Source: Bacillota bacterium (lineage in GTDB: Bacteria > Bacillota > Clostridia > Christensenellales > Aristaeellaceae). From it: a stretch of 58,153 bases of DNA. The position numbers and the translations under genes were made by a program. Positions 44,345 to 52,018 of this stretch are shown piece by piece. Below the pieces are notes generated by a model. That model was not told the origin of the DNA. It worked only from the letters and a program-made list of their open reading frames with translations, and ran no database searches. Location: positions 1 through 58,153 of the forward strand of contig CAUJDI010000028.1 in NCBI GenBank assembly GCA_963169565.1, written 5' to 3'. Numbering within the stretch: position 1 is the first letter of the stretch; each line of letters begins with the position of its first letter.

Positions 44345-45559
44345 TTACCCTTTCGATCCCTTAGCGCCGCTGCCTAAATTGGCAATGGCGGAGGAAATGA
44401 TATCCGAATGAAACGACGTGATGTTTTTGTCTTTCTGTTCTTTCGCTTTCAGCGCGTCCCGGACCAGGCGGTCGACCAGATGCCGGTAGCGGAGGCCGCT
44501 TCCGGTCTTCTCCCACAGATAGAACGCCATGGAACCGGGGATGGTGTTGATCTCCGTGATGTACAGATCCCCTGTCTCGCGCGAAATCATGAAATCCACG
44601 CGCACGACGCCCTTGCAGTCCAGCGCCCTGAAGATATCCGCGGAAAGGGTCCTGACCTTCTCCGTCATCTTCTCGCCGATGGGCGCGGGGATGATCCGGG
44701 TCAAGGAAGCCATGCCGTTCTCACGGCTGCTTGCAAGATATTTGGTCTTGAAATCCAGCAGCTGGCCTTTTCGCACCGGCTGTTCCACCACCGAGGTTTC
44801 GACCGCGTCATCAAAGCCAAGCACGGAGCAGTTCACCTCAAGGGGATCATCCAGCCCTTTCTCGACGAGGCAGCGGCGGTCCAGCGAGAAAGCGAGCCTG
44901 AGCGCGTCGGCGAGCTGCCGACGGTCATCTGCCCGGCTCACACCGATGGAGGAGCCGAGGTTCGCGGGCTTGACAAACACGGGATAGGGAAGGCTGGCTT
45001 CGACCTTATCGCAGGCGGCTTCAGCGTCCTTCTCAAACTCGCTCCGCGAAAGCGACGTGTCCGGCAGAACGGGAAATCCGCACCCGGCAAACAGCCGCTT
45101 CATCATGATCTTGTCCATGCCCACAGCGCTCCCGGCTACGCCTGTGGAGGCATAGGGCACGTCCATCATCTCCAGCAGCCCCTGCAGGGTGCCGTCCTCT
45201 CCGTTCAGTCCGTGCATCACCGGGATCACGCAGTCCAGCCGCGCGGCGACACATCGCTTTTCCCCGGCAAACAGCCTTCCCCGCTCAAAGGCCATCAGGG
45301 CGCGGGAGCCTGAGGTCAGATCGGGGAACACGCGGGTCAGGCCGCTGGCGCGCGGATCAAAGTCCAGGTAGGTCTCCAGTTTCCACAGCGCGCCGCCGAT
45401 GAACCACTCGCCTCTTTTTGAGATATAGACCGGAATGACCTCATACCTGAAGGGATCGGCCATGCAGGCAAGCTGGAGCGCGCTGATGATGGACACTTCA
45501 TGTTCGCAGCTCCTGCTGCCAAAGAGGATGCCCAGCTGCAGTCTGTCAGGCATACGCAC
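44345..45559 (-). CDS. ddl: D-alanine--D-alanine ligase
   Basis: 404 aa, some 40-50 residues longer than most Ddl proteins because of an insertion near residues 50-85. ATP-grasp motifs: GILFGSRSCEHEVSIISA, the serine-loop region MDKIMMKRLF, VFVKPANLGSSIGVSR, and EINTIPGSM. The loop DFKTKYLAS keeps the Lys-Tyr pair expected for dipeptide (D-Ala-D-Ala) rather than depsipeptide synthesis. It supplies D-Ala-D-Ala to MurF. It is 8 bp after the MurF-like gene. Confidence 0.95.
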   Translation of the reverse strand: MRMPDRLQLGILFGSRSCEHEVSIISALQLACMADPFRYEVIPVYISKRGEWFIGGALWKLETYLDFDPRASGLTRVFPDLTSGSRALMAFERGRLFAGEKRCVAARLDCVIPVMHGLNGEDGTLQGLLEMMDVPYASTGVAGSAVGMDKIMMKRLFAGCGFPVLPDTSLSRSEFEKDAEAACDKVEASLPYPVFVKPANLGSSIGVSRADDRRQLADALRLAFSLDRRCLVEKGLDDPLEVNCSVLGFDDAVETSVVEQPVRKGQLLDFKTKYLASSRENGMASLTRIIPAPIGEKMTEKVRTLSADIFRALDCKGVVRVDFMISRETGDLYITEINTIPGSMAFYLWEKTGSGLRYRHLVDRLVRDALKAKEQKDKNITSFHSDIISSAIANLGSGAKGSKG

Positions 45560-45567
45560 TCACCCCC

Positions 45568-47178
45568 TCAGCTGTAATGGTCGGGCAGGTCATTCTCATA
45601 CAGCACCACGTCACCAGGGCCGCAGTTCTCCTGAACGAACTCATTTGCCTGCGCCAGGGAAGCGAACACGTGGACGTTCTCCTCCGCCATGCCGTTTTCA
45701 AGCAGCCCCTCCCTGATCGGCCTGGTATGCTTTTCCCCCACCAGAAGGGCCATCTGCGCGACCGCGGCGATGTCGCTGCCCAGCCTGCGGTTGGACTGCT
45801 CCTCCTGCCGGCCCAGCTCTATGAACCCGGGCGTGACCACGACATGCCGTCCCGGATATGAAGAGAGCACCTGCAGCGCCTTGCGGCTTGAATCCGGGTT
45901 GGAATTGAACCCGTTGTTGATGACTTTGTATCCCTTCCCGCGCGTGGTGACCTGAAGGCGGGACGCGGGGGGATTGACCGAAATCAGGGCATTCCGGATC
46001 TCCTCCGGGGTGATGCCGTAATGCATCGCCATTAGGGCGGCGAGCAGGATGTTTCGTATGTTGTGATCTCCCGCCAGCCTCGTCTCACAGGCCAGGCGCT
46101 CCCCTGAGGGCAGGCAAAGCGTGAACCGGCTGCCTTCAGGAAACAGGTCCAGGTCCTCCGCCCACAGATCGCTGCCGGGGATGCCCGCCAGGGCTTTAGG
46201 GATACTGGTTTTCTCATAGTAACCACTCACGTATTTTCCGTCGAAGTTGAACACAGCGAAACCGTGCTTGGGCAGGCCGCGGATGAGGTCATACTTGGTT
46301 CTCCCGATCCGCTCGATGCTGCCCATGGTCTGGAGGTGCTGGGGCCCGATGGAGGTCAGGATCCCGGCATCCGGTCTGATCAGGCGGCTGAGTACCCGGA
46401 TGTCCCAGGGATGGCGCGCGCCCATCTCCGCGATGAAAAAGAGGTGCTGCTGCCCCAGTTCCTCACGGATACATCGGGCAAGCCCCATCGGGGTATTGAA
46501 GCTGGCGGGCGTAGCAAGGGTCGGATACCGCTGGGAGAGCATGGCGGCCAGAAGGTTTTTCACCGTCGTCTTTCCGTAGGAACCGGTGATCCCGATGACA
46601 GCAAGCCCCGAAGCGCGGTAGTGGTCAAGGATCCCCTTCGCGTCTTTCCGGTACAGCATCTGGATCCCCTTTTCAACGGGCCAGGTGATCAAAGCGGCCA
46701 GGAAAAGCCACATCGGCATCAGGAGGGGGATCAGTGCAGGGATCCAGAATCGATGCGTCAGCCGCAGCAGAAGGAAGGACAGCAGCAGTCCTTCGGCGAA
46801 AAGCGCAATGGACAGGCGCCTGACCCTGGCGGTGATCACCAGCCGGGTCTTGACCTTTCGCTCGCGATAGGTCAAAAGGCCGATCACATATCCGGCCAGC
46901 AGGATCAGGGCAGCCATCAAAACTGTGAAAAGGATTGCGGGGACCGACGGCCACCTGAGCGCCGGGATGACGGCAAGGGACAGCAGCGCGGCAGCAAGGC
47001 CCAGGGCAAGCCCGGGCCAAAGGCATTTCATAAGCTGCCGAATAAACGACCGCGCATATGCGCCGAACTGATAGCTGCCCAGCTGAAAATACTGCATCAG
47101 GCGTTTGGATGCCGGCAGCATCGCGGCGGCCGCAGCAAGGGACAGGAGCACGGCGGCGGTCAAGGTCGGTCCGCTCAT
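45568..47178 (-). CDS. MurF-like Mur ligase with N-terminal transmembrane domain
   Basis: 536 aa. The first 170 residues contain about five hydrophobic segments (near 5-22, 52-72, 80-102, 122-140, 145-168) and no normal MurF N-domain. The ligase part has the P-loop GITGSYGKTTVKN (K203), AEMGARHPWDIR, GFNSNPDSSRKAL and VTPGFIELGRQ, all MurF-like. MurF adds D-Ala-D-Ala to UDP-MurNAc-tripeptide. The adjacent ddl supports this. The membrane domain suggests it works at the membrane or acts on a lipid-linked precursor. The ATG overlaps the hydrolase stop (ATGA). Confidence 0.88.
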   Translation of the reverse strand: MSGPTLTAAVLLSLAAAAAMLPASKRLMQYFQLGSYQFGAYARSFIRQLMKCLWPGLALGLAAALLSLAVIPALRWPSVPAILFTVLMAALILLAGYVIGLLTYRERKVKTRLVITARVRRLSIALFAEGLLLSFLLLRLTHRFWIPALIPLLMPMWLFLAALITWPVEKGIQMLYRKDAKGILDHYRASGLAVIGITGSYGKTTVKNLLAAMLSQRYPTLATPASFNTPMGLARCIREELGQQHLFFIAEMGARHPWDIRVLSRLIRPDAGILTSIGPQHLQTMGSIERIGRTKYDLIRGLPKHGFAVFNFDGKYVSGYYEKTSIPKALAGIPGSDLWAEDLDLFPEGSRFTLCLPSGERLACETRLAGDHNIRNILLAALMAMHYGITPEEIRNALISVNPPASRLQVTTRGKGYKVINNGFNSNPDSSRKALQVLSSYPGRHVVVTPGFIELGRQEEQSNRRLGSDIAAVAQMALLVGEKHTRPIREGLLENGMAEENVHVFASLAQANEFVQENCGPGDVVLYENDLPDHYS

Positions 47179-47972
47179 CCCCCTGCCTCCTCCAGAAAAC
47201 TGTCCACCGCGTTGGCGAACCGCGCGAGCTGGTTCCTGTACGCCCAGTGATCGTCCGCCAGATAGACAAGCAGCCGGCAGTCCGGCAACATCTTCTGCAT
47301 CATCTTTCCCATCCACAGCGGCGTGGCGCTGTCCCTCTCGCCCCAGACCAGCAGAGCCGGCTGCTTGATTTTCGGCAAAAGCGGCCTTAGATCCAGCCGG
47401 ACCACCTTGCTAAAGCTGCCGCGAAGAGGTTCCGGCGTGGCAAGATAGTCCGAGGAGGCAAACTCCGTGCGCAGGCTGTTCAGCCATCGATCGGATCTAT
47501 CCCTGTAGTTGTGGATGAGGGCCAGGGTTTTCAGCGCTGCCCGGCCGATCTTGAACAGCATCGCGCGCAGGCGGGCGTTCAGCCCGCGCTTCGGGCGGAT
47601 GCCCGCGCAGCCGGTGAGCACCAGGCGGCTGACGCGTTCGGGATGATGCGCCGCCAGCCAGAGCGCGACACGGCCGCCGAAGGAATGCGCCACCAGCACG
47701 GTCTGCCTGATGGCCAGCTGGTCCATCACCTTCAGCGTCCACTCCGCGTATTCAGGGACGCCCCAGTCCTTGCCCGGCATTCCGGAGTCCCCGTGTCCGG
47801 GAAAGTCGAGCATCGTGACCTGAAAGCGGCCCTTCAGCATCCTTCCCAGGGGAAGAAGATGCTTCTCAAGGGATACCGAAGAAGGCCCCCATCCATGCAG
47901 CAGCAGCAGGGTTTCGCCTTGACCTTCCAGGGTCTCGGCATGCGCCTTGATCCCGTCGACCTGTAAAATCAT
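47175..47972 (-). CDS. alpha/beta hydrolase
   Basis: 265 aa. The oxyanion region LLLLHGWGPSS, the nucleophile elbow VLVAHSFGGRVALW, the acid GERDSATP and the late His in ADDHWAYRN give a full catalytic triad. The substrate is unknown. The start at 47972 overlaps the previous stop by 4 nt and has GGAGGG upstream; the end overlaps the MurF-like start. This double coupling places it firmly in the wall operon, where it may act as an esterase or amidase. Confidence 0.9.
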   Translation of the reverse strand: MILQVDGIKAHAETLEGQGETLLLLHGWGPSSVSLEKHLLPLGRMLKGRFQVTMLDFPGHGDSGMPGKDWGVPEYAEWTLKVMDQLAIRQTVLVAHSFGGRVALWLAAHHPERVSRLVLTGCAGIRPKRGLNARLRAMLFKIGRAALKTLALIHNYRDRSDRWLNSLRTEFASSDYLATPEPLRGSFSKVVRLDLRPLLPKIKQPALLVWGERDSATPLWMGKMMQKMLPDCRLLVYLADDHWAYRNQLARFANAVDSFLEEAGG

Positions 47973-48457
47973 GCCCCCATCCCTCCGCCCTGCCCGGTCT
48001 TTGGAACCCGCAGGATATACCTGCATTTCGCCGGCGACATCATGCACAGGGGCCTGTACTTCATCGGGACTGTCACGACGCGCTCCAGTATGCAGCCCAG
48101 GCGCTCGCAGGTGACGCGGGATGGGACGTTGTCCGTGTCCGTGGTGATGACCACGCTTGCAAGGCCCAGCCTCTCCATGACCGGGTAAAGCATCGCGACC
48201 GCCTTTCCCGCGTAGCCATGTCCGCGGAAATCCTCCTCCACCCTGTAGCCGATGTGCCCCAGGTAATACAGTTCCGGGCTCTCCCCCAGCCTCAGGCTGA
48301 CATATCCCACCGCGGTCCGCGTCCCCGGCAGGCAAATGTCATAGGTGTGGCTCTCCCGTATGCCTGTCGTGAGGTCAGCGGCATTGCGCCCGCGGGGACA
48401 AAGGTCGATCTCCTTCCCCGCCAGCACAGGTCCCACAGAGAAAAATCGCCGGAACAA
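47969..48457 (-). CDS. GNAT acetyltransferase
   Basis: 162 aa from a TTG, preceded by GGGAGG. The acetyl-CoA loop is RVEEDFRGHGYAGKAV, followed by NVPSRVTCERLGC, typical of RimJ/RimL-like GNATs. The substrate is unknown. It is the first gene of the operon GNAT-hydrolase-MurF-like-ddl-gdhA-Pr6Pr and has a good promoter at 48488-48516. Confidence 0.87.
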   Translation of the reverse strand: MFRRFFSVGPVLAGKEIDLCPRGRNAADLTTGIRESHTYDICLPGTRTAVGYVSLRLGESPELYYLGHIGYRVEEDFRGHGYAGKAVAMLYPVMERLGLASVVITTDTDNVPSRVTCERLGCILERVVTVPMKYRPLCMMSPAKCRYILRVPKTGQGGGMGA

Positions 48458-48487
48458 GAGTGCCTCCCGCCGTTGATTTCACACGCG

Positions 48488-48516
48488 ATTATATCACAGG
48501 AAAGCCCGCTTCTCAA
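48488..48516 (-). promoter_or_regulatory. sigma-A promoter of the wall/nitrogen operon
   Basis: TTGAGA (48516-48511), 17 bp, TATAAT (48493-48488) on the minus strand; leader about 25 nt. Confidence 0.8.
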
Positions 48517-48525
48517 ATGCGGGAT

Positions 48526-48556
48526 AAAAAGAGCGCCGGGCACAGGCGCGGCGCTC
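48526..48556 (-). terminator. intrinsic terminator after the SIMPL gene
   Basis: GAGCGCCG and CGGCGCTC form a perfect 8-bp stem (48531-48556), followed on the minus strand by TTTTT. It closes the sigma operon just before the next promoter. Confidence 0.85.
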
Positions 48557-48578
48557 AGGAGGTATGTATGATGAGAGT

Positions 48579-49289
48579 TTAGCGGAGGGCAAACGTCAGG
48601 GTCACAAAAGCGCCGATGGATACGTCACCGGAAAGGATCGGCGTGTTCACAGCGGCCTCGCCGGCAAAATCGGCGCGGTTCTGGATGCCGTAAGGCGCGC
48701 CATAAGTGTCGTTGGATTCGATCAGGATAATGTCGCCCAGGGTCTTGCCCGAAGCTTCCGCCAAAACCTGCGCCTTTGCCTCCGCATCCTCCACAGCCCG
48801 TTTGAGCGCCTGATTGTATCCTTCGCTGCTCTTTGAGGATTGGAAGGTGAGGTTGTAGATGTTGTTGGCGCCGACCGCTGCCGCGGCGTCAATGGCCTCG
48901 GACACCCGTGTGATGTCGCGCAGGGTGATGTACACCATGTTGGTCACAGTGTAGCTGCCGCCGATCAGGTTCTCTGCCGCGCTGTACACGCTGTTGTTCT
49001 GTTCAAAGTAGACATAGAACTGGCTGGTGCGGATGTCTTCCTTTGAAACGCCGAATTTCTCCATTTCACGGATCACGTCTTCCATGATGCGCCCGTTTTC
49101 CCTGTGCGCTTCCCCGACGGTGCGTCCACGGGTCTGAGCGCCGATTTCAATGGTGGCCGAATCAGCCGGAAGGGCTACCGTAGCGCTGCCGGTGACGACC
49201 AGCCTTGGGCCGTTGTCCTCAGCAAGCGCGGGGATGGAAAGGGCGAGGGCAAGGGTCAGGGCAAGCAATGCAACGATGAACTTTTTCAT
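48579..49289 (-). CDS. secreted SIMPL-domain (DUF541, YggE-like) protein
   Basis: 236 aa. A Sec signal peptide ends at IPALA (residue 23), with no lipobox. The rest is a SIMPL domain: VVTGSATVALPADSATIEIG, a long central helix, and ALKRAVEDAEAKAQVLA. The family forms oligomers in the envelope and has been linked to oxidative and other stress. It overlaps the anti-sigma gene by ATGA and is the last gene of the ECF sigma operon. Confidence 0.9.
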   Translation of the reverse strand: MKKFIVALLALTLALALSIPALAEDNGPRLVVTGSATVALPADSATIEIGAQTRGRTVGEAHRENGRIMEDVIREMEKFGVSKEDIRTSQFYVYFEQNNSVYSAAENLIGGSYTVTNMVYITLRDITRVSEAIDAAAAVGANNIYNLTFQSSKSSEGYNQALKRAVEDAEAKAQVLAEASGKTLGDIILIESNDTYGAPYGIQNRADFAGEAAVNTPILSGDVSIGAFVTLTFALR

Positions 49290-50434
49290 TTCTTTCTCCT
49301 TTTCATGATGGTTCTGATCACCAGGATGATGACGGCCAGGGCAAGCAGGTATGGCAGCGCGACTGTCAGGAAAACGGCCAGGTCGCCAAGGATATCACTG
49401 AAGGTCTTCCAGGCCGCCGCGATGCCGTTCCTGATGCGCTCCAGAAGGGTCTCCTCTTTGTCCTGGGAGGTCTGTGCCGCGCTGAGCTCCCTGAGTGTAA
49501 GGTTCATTGTGGAGTATTCGACCCTGCTGTCCATGCCAAGCAGCTGTCCGGTCAGCCGGTCGATCTCATACTGTGTGTCTGAGATGCCGCTCTCGACGGC
49601 GATCAGGTCCTCAACGCTTTCCGCTTTCAAAAGAAGGGCCTGAAGCCGTTCCATCTTGGTTTTCTGGGTTTGAAGCCGCATAGTAACGTCCGCGTACTGC
49701 TCGCTGACGTCCTCGGCCGACTCATTGAAGGATACAAGGCGCCCGGCATCCTTGACCGACGCTGTCAGGGCATCCAGTTTCCCGACCGGCACGCGCAGCG
49801 TCATGTAGGCAGTGCGAAGATCGCCGTATCCGATGCGGAGGTTTGCTTCCTGGATCCGGCCGCCGGATGCCAGGACGGTTTCCCGGATCACGTCATAATC
49901 TTTGCTGAAGCTGCGGGTGGTCAGTTCAAGCTGAACAGTGCGGATGATTTTTTCAGTCTGTTCTTCTGCGGACGCTTGTTTCCCCGCCGCACTGGACATG
50001 GGAGCATCCGCCATATCAGGCACAGAGGCATACATTTCCCCGGCCCCGCGCATGCTTGTGTCGCTCTCCGTCGCATAGCCGCTTTCAGGCGGCGCAGCGG
50101 GATCCGGGGCATTGTTGATCCGGTTCCGGCCCGCAAGGATCGTGCCGCCTGCGACAAAGACAAAGGCAGCCGCGACTGCAAGCCATCTGGTGAGTTTGGT
50201 CGTCTTCTTTTCAGGCAAGGTCTCCTCCTTCATGATCCGCTCGCGGTAGCCCTCAATAAAGCTGACGGGTACCTCGTCCTCCTCATTCAGGGTCCGGCAG
50301 TCTTCGACGACCTTCAGGCGCAACCGGCAGGCAGGACAGGAACGCAGGTGTTCTTCCGCTTCCAGCCTTGTGCTTTCAATCAGCGCGCCTCCAAGGCAGT
50401 CCTCAAGGAGGGGTTCGAAACGTTTGCAATCCAT
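49286..50434 (-). CDS. zinc-finger anti-sigma factor fused to a DUF4349 domain
   Basis: 382 aa. The N-terminus carries the anti-sigma zinc motif HLRSCPACR (HxxxCxxC). A basic region and a transmembrane helix (about residues 83-103) follow. The extracytoplasmic part is DUF4349 (IIRTVQLELTTRSFSKDYDVI, then ESGISDTQYEIDRLTGQL), with a second helix at the C-terminus. Zinc anti-sigma proteins hold an ECF sigma factor until a signal releases it. The start overlaps the sigma stop by 1 nt, so it is coupled. Confidence 0.88.
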   Translation of the reverse strand: MDCKRFEPLLEDCLGGALIESTRLEAEEHLRSCPACRLRLKVVEDCRTLNEEDEVPVSFIEGYRERIMKEETLPEKKTTKLTRWLAVAAAFVFVAGGTILAGRNRINNAPDPAAPPESGYATESDTSMRGAGEMYASVPDMADAPMSSAAGKQASAEEQTEKIIRTVQLELTTRSFSKDYDVIRETVLASGGRIQEANLRIGYGDLRTAYMTLRVPVGKLDALTASVKDAGRLVSFNESAEDVSEQYADVTMRLQTQKTKMERLQALLLKAESVEDLIAVESGISDTQYEIDRLTGQLLGMDSRVEYSTMNLTLRELSAAQTSQDKEETLLERIRNGIAAAWKTFSDILGDLAVFLTVALPYLLALAVIILVIRTIMKRRKK

Positions 50435-51006
50435 CAGTTTCCCCTCCTTTCATCATTCAGACGGTCTTCATGCCCAAAAAGTTCCCCGTTGTCCAGCAAA
50501 GTTTTCATCAGCGCCTGCCTTGCCCGGCTGACCCGGCTTTTGACCGTGCCCAGAGGCAGACCAAGCGCCTGTGCCGCTTCCTGATAGGAGAGCCCCTGCA
50601 GATCGACGAGGACCTGCGGCGCTCGGAACTCCGGCGGGAGAAGCGAGATGGCATCCCTGAGCTTTCTTCGCCGTTCCTTTGTCTCCATCTGTTCGTATAG
50701 CTCAGGCGCCGTGTCGGGTACGTCCCATCCGCTCTCACGCAGCAGTTCAAGGGAGTAGGTCGTCTTTCTCTTCCTCAGTTCGTCCAGGCAGACATGCACG
50801 GCGATGGCGTACAGCCAGGTGGAAAACTTCGACGCGCCTCTGAAGCTGTCAAGCCTGCGGAAAGCGCGCAGCATGGCCTCCTGGGCGCAGTCCTCCGCGT
50901 CCTCATGGTTCCCCATCATGTTCAGACAGGTAAAATAAACCTGCTTTTCAAGCGGCGCTGCCAGCTGCTCGAAACGCAGGACGCGAACCTGGTGATCTGA
51001 ACTCAT
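50434..51006 (-). CDS. ECF-type RNA polymerase sigma factor
   Basis: 190 aa. Region 2 reads NHEDAEDCAQEAMLRAFRRL and STWLYAIAVHVC; region 4 reads LPPEFRAPQVLVDLQGLSYQEAA and TVKSRVSRARQAL. It directs transcription of a small stress regulon and is likely held by the downstream anti-sigma protein. The ATG at 51006 has GGAGG about 11 nt upstream; a GTG at 51018 overlaps that site. Confidence 0.93.
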   Translation of the reverse strand: MSSDHQVRVLRFEQLAAPLEKQVYFTCLNMMGNHEDAEDCAQEAMLRAFRRLDSFRGASKFSTWLYAIAVHVCLDELRKRKTTYSLELLRESGWDVPDTAPELYEQMETKERRRKLRDAISLLPPEFRAPQVLVDLQGLSYQEAAQALGLPLGTVKSRVSRARQALMKTLLDNGELFGHEDRLNDERRGN

Positions 51007-51034
51007 GCGCCGCCCCACCTCCGATCAGGATAGG

Positions 51035-51040
51035 ATTATA
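51035..51040 (-). promoter_or_regulatory. possible -10 box for the ECF sigma operon
   Basis: TATAAT on the minus strand about 30 nt before the start. There is no good -35 for sigma-A, and an ECF-type -35 is at the wrong distance. Confidence 0.3.
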
Positions 51041-51099
51041 CCCATCCAACGCCTGAGGCGCAGCTTCCCCTGCACGTCGATGAAGTCAGGTTTCAATCA

Positions 51100-52017
51100 T
51101 CAGATGCCCAGCAGCCGCAGGATCCGATCCCATAGGGTTTCTTCACGGGCAGGCTCCTCCTGGGCCTGGATAGCCGGTGCTTCGGGGATGCCTTCCCCCA
51201 TCAGAACGAACTGCAGGGAACGCACGGCGTTGCGGCTGTCGGCAAAGGAGACCGGGGCTGCGCCCTGCATGCCGGCCAGGAAGTTGCCCATGATGCCGCC
51301 GACGACCGACTCCAGGGGAGTGCCCGCCATGGCGCGCCGCGCGGCGTCCGCGTACATCTGCTCGTCCATTGTCATGCGGATGCCGGCCGCCTGGAAGCCG
51401 GGCATGGAAAAATCATTCACATCGGCTGTGATGATGTATTCAGCCCCCTGTCCGGGCAGGATCACGTAGCTGATCGCCCAGTCACCGCCGCTGACGGCCC
51501 GGGTCCCCCGTTCTGACTGGATGTTCATGCATTTGTTCCCGTCAAGCGTCAGCGTCAGCTGAAGCGTGAGGCTGTCCGTATAGGCGCGCATGTCTTCCAA
51601 AGGCTGAACGCTCAGGCGGATCTCAAGGCGGCCCCGGGCTCCGGAGAGCAAATCCGGGCTGACAGACTGGCCGTCAAGCAGATACACAAGGCGGATATTC
51701 CATGGCAGGCGGACCGCCTTCAGGCTGCCCTGATAATGGAAGCGGCCTTCCCGCATGACAAACCGCGCCTGTCCGTCCTGATAGACGAAACTTTCCGCGT
51801 CATCCAGCGGAAGGACTTCCGCGTACTCCCCCCAGTCGGTGACCTCTTCTCCTGCCTGCGCCTCAAAGGAGTTGACGACATAGACCGCTCCCGCTTCACC
51901 GGTCATAGACAAACGCGCATACACGACCTCGTCCTTGAATACCTCTGCCAGCGACCCGATGATTGTGACAGAAACCATCAGCAGGCAGAGCAGGCCTGTC
52001 AGCAGTTTTCTTTTCAT
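51100..52017 (-). CDS. secreted YhgE-like N-terminal domain protein, partner of an MMPL transporter
   Basis: 305 aa. A signal peptide (MKRKLL, core to GSLA) is followed by FKDEVVYARLSMTGEAGAVYVVNSF, which resembles the KDETVY repeat at the start of YhgE/Pip-family proteins. DLLSGARGRLEIRLSV fits the same comparison. There are no further membrane spans except the signal. It starts 1 nt after the MMPL transporter gene ends, so the two are surely co-transcribed. The function is unknown; a periplasmic or outer-leaflet helper of the transporter is inference. Confidence 0.72.
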   Translation of the reverse strand: MKRKLLTGLLCLLMVSVTIIGSLAEVFKDEVVYARLSMTGEAGAVYVVNSFEAQAGEEVTDWGEYAEVLPLDDAESFVYQDGQARFVMREGRFHYQGSLKAVRLPWNIRLVYLLDGQSVSPDLLSGARGRLEIRLSVQPLEDMRAYTDSLTLQLTLTLDGNKCMNIQSERGTRAVSGGDWAISYVILPGQGAEYIITADVNDFSMPGFQAAGIRMTMDEQMYADAARRAMAGTPLESVVGGIMGNFLAGMQGAAPVSFADSRNAVRSLQFVLMGEGIPEAPAIQAQEEPAREETLWDRILRLLGI

Positions 52018-52018
52018 A

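Noticed and set aside
51040-51090. TGAAAC followed by CGTG upstream of the sigma gene, resembling an autoregulated ECF promoter
   Set aside because: The spacer is 13 nt; SigW-type promoters need about 16-17. It could not be read as a proper promoter.
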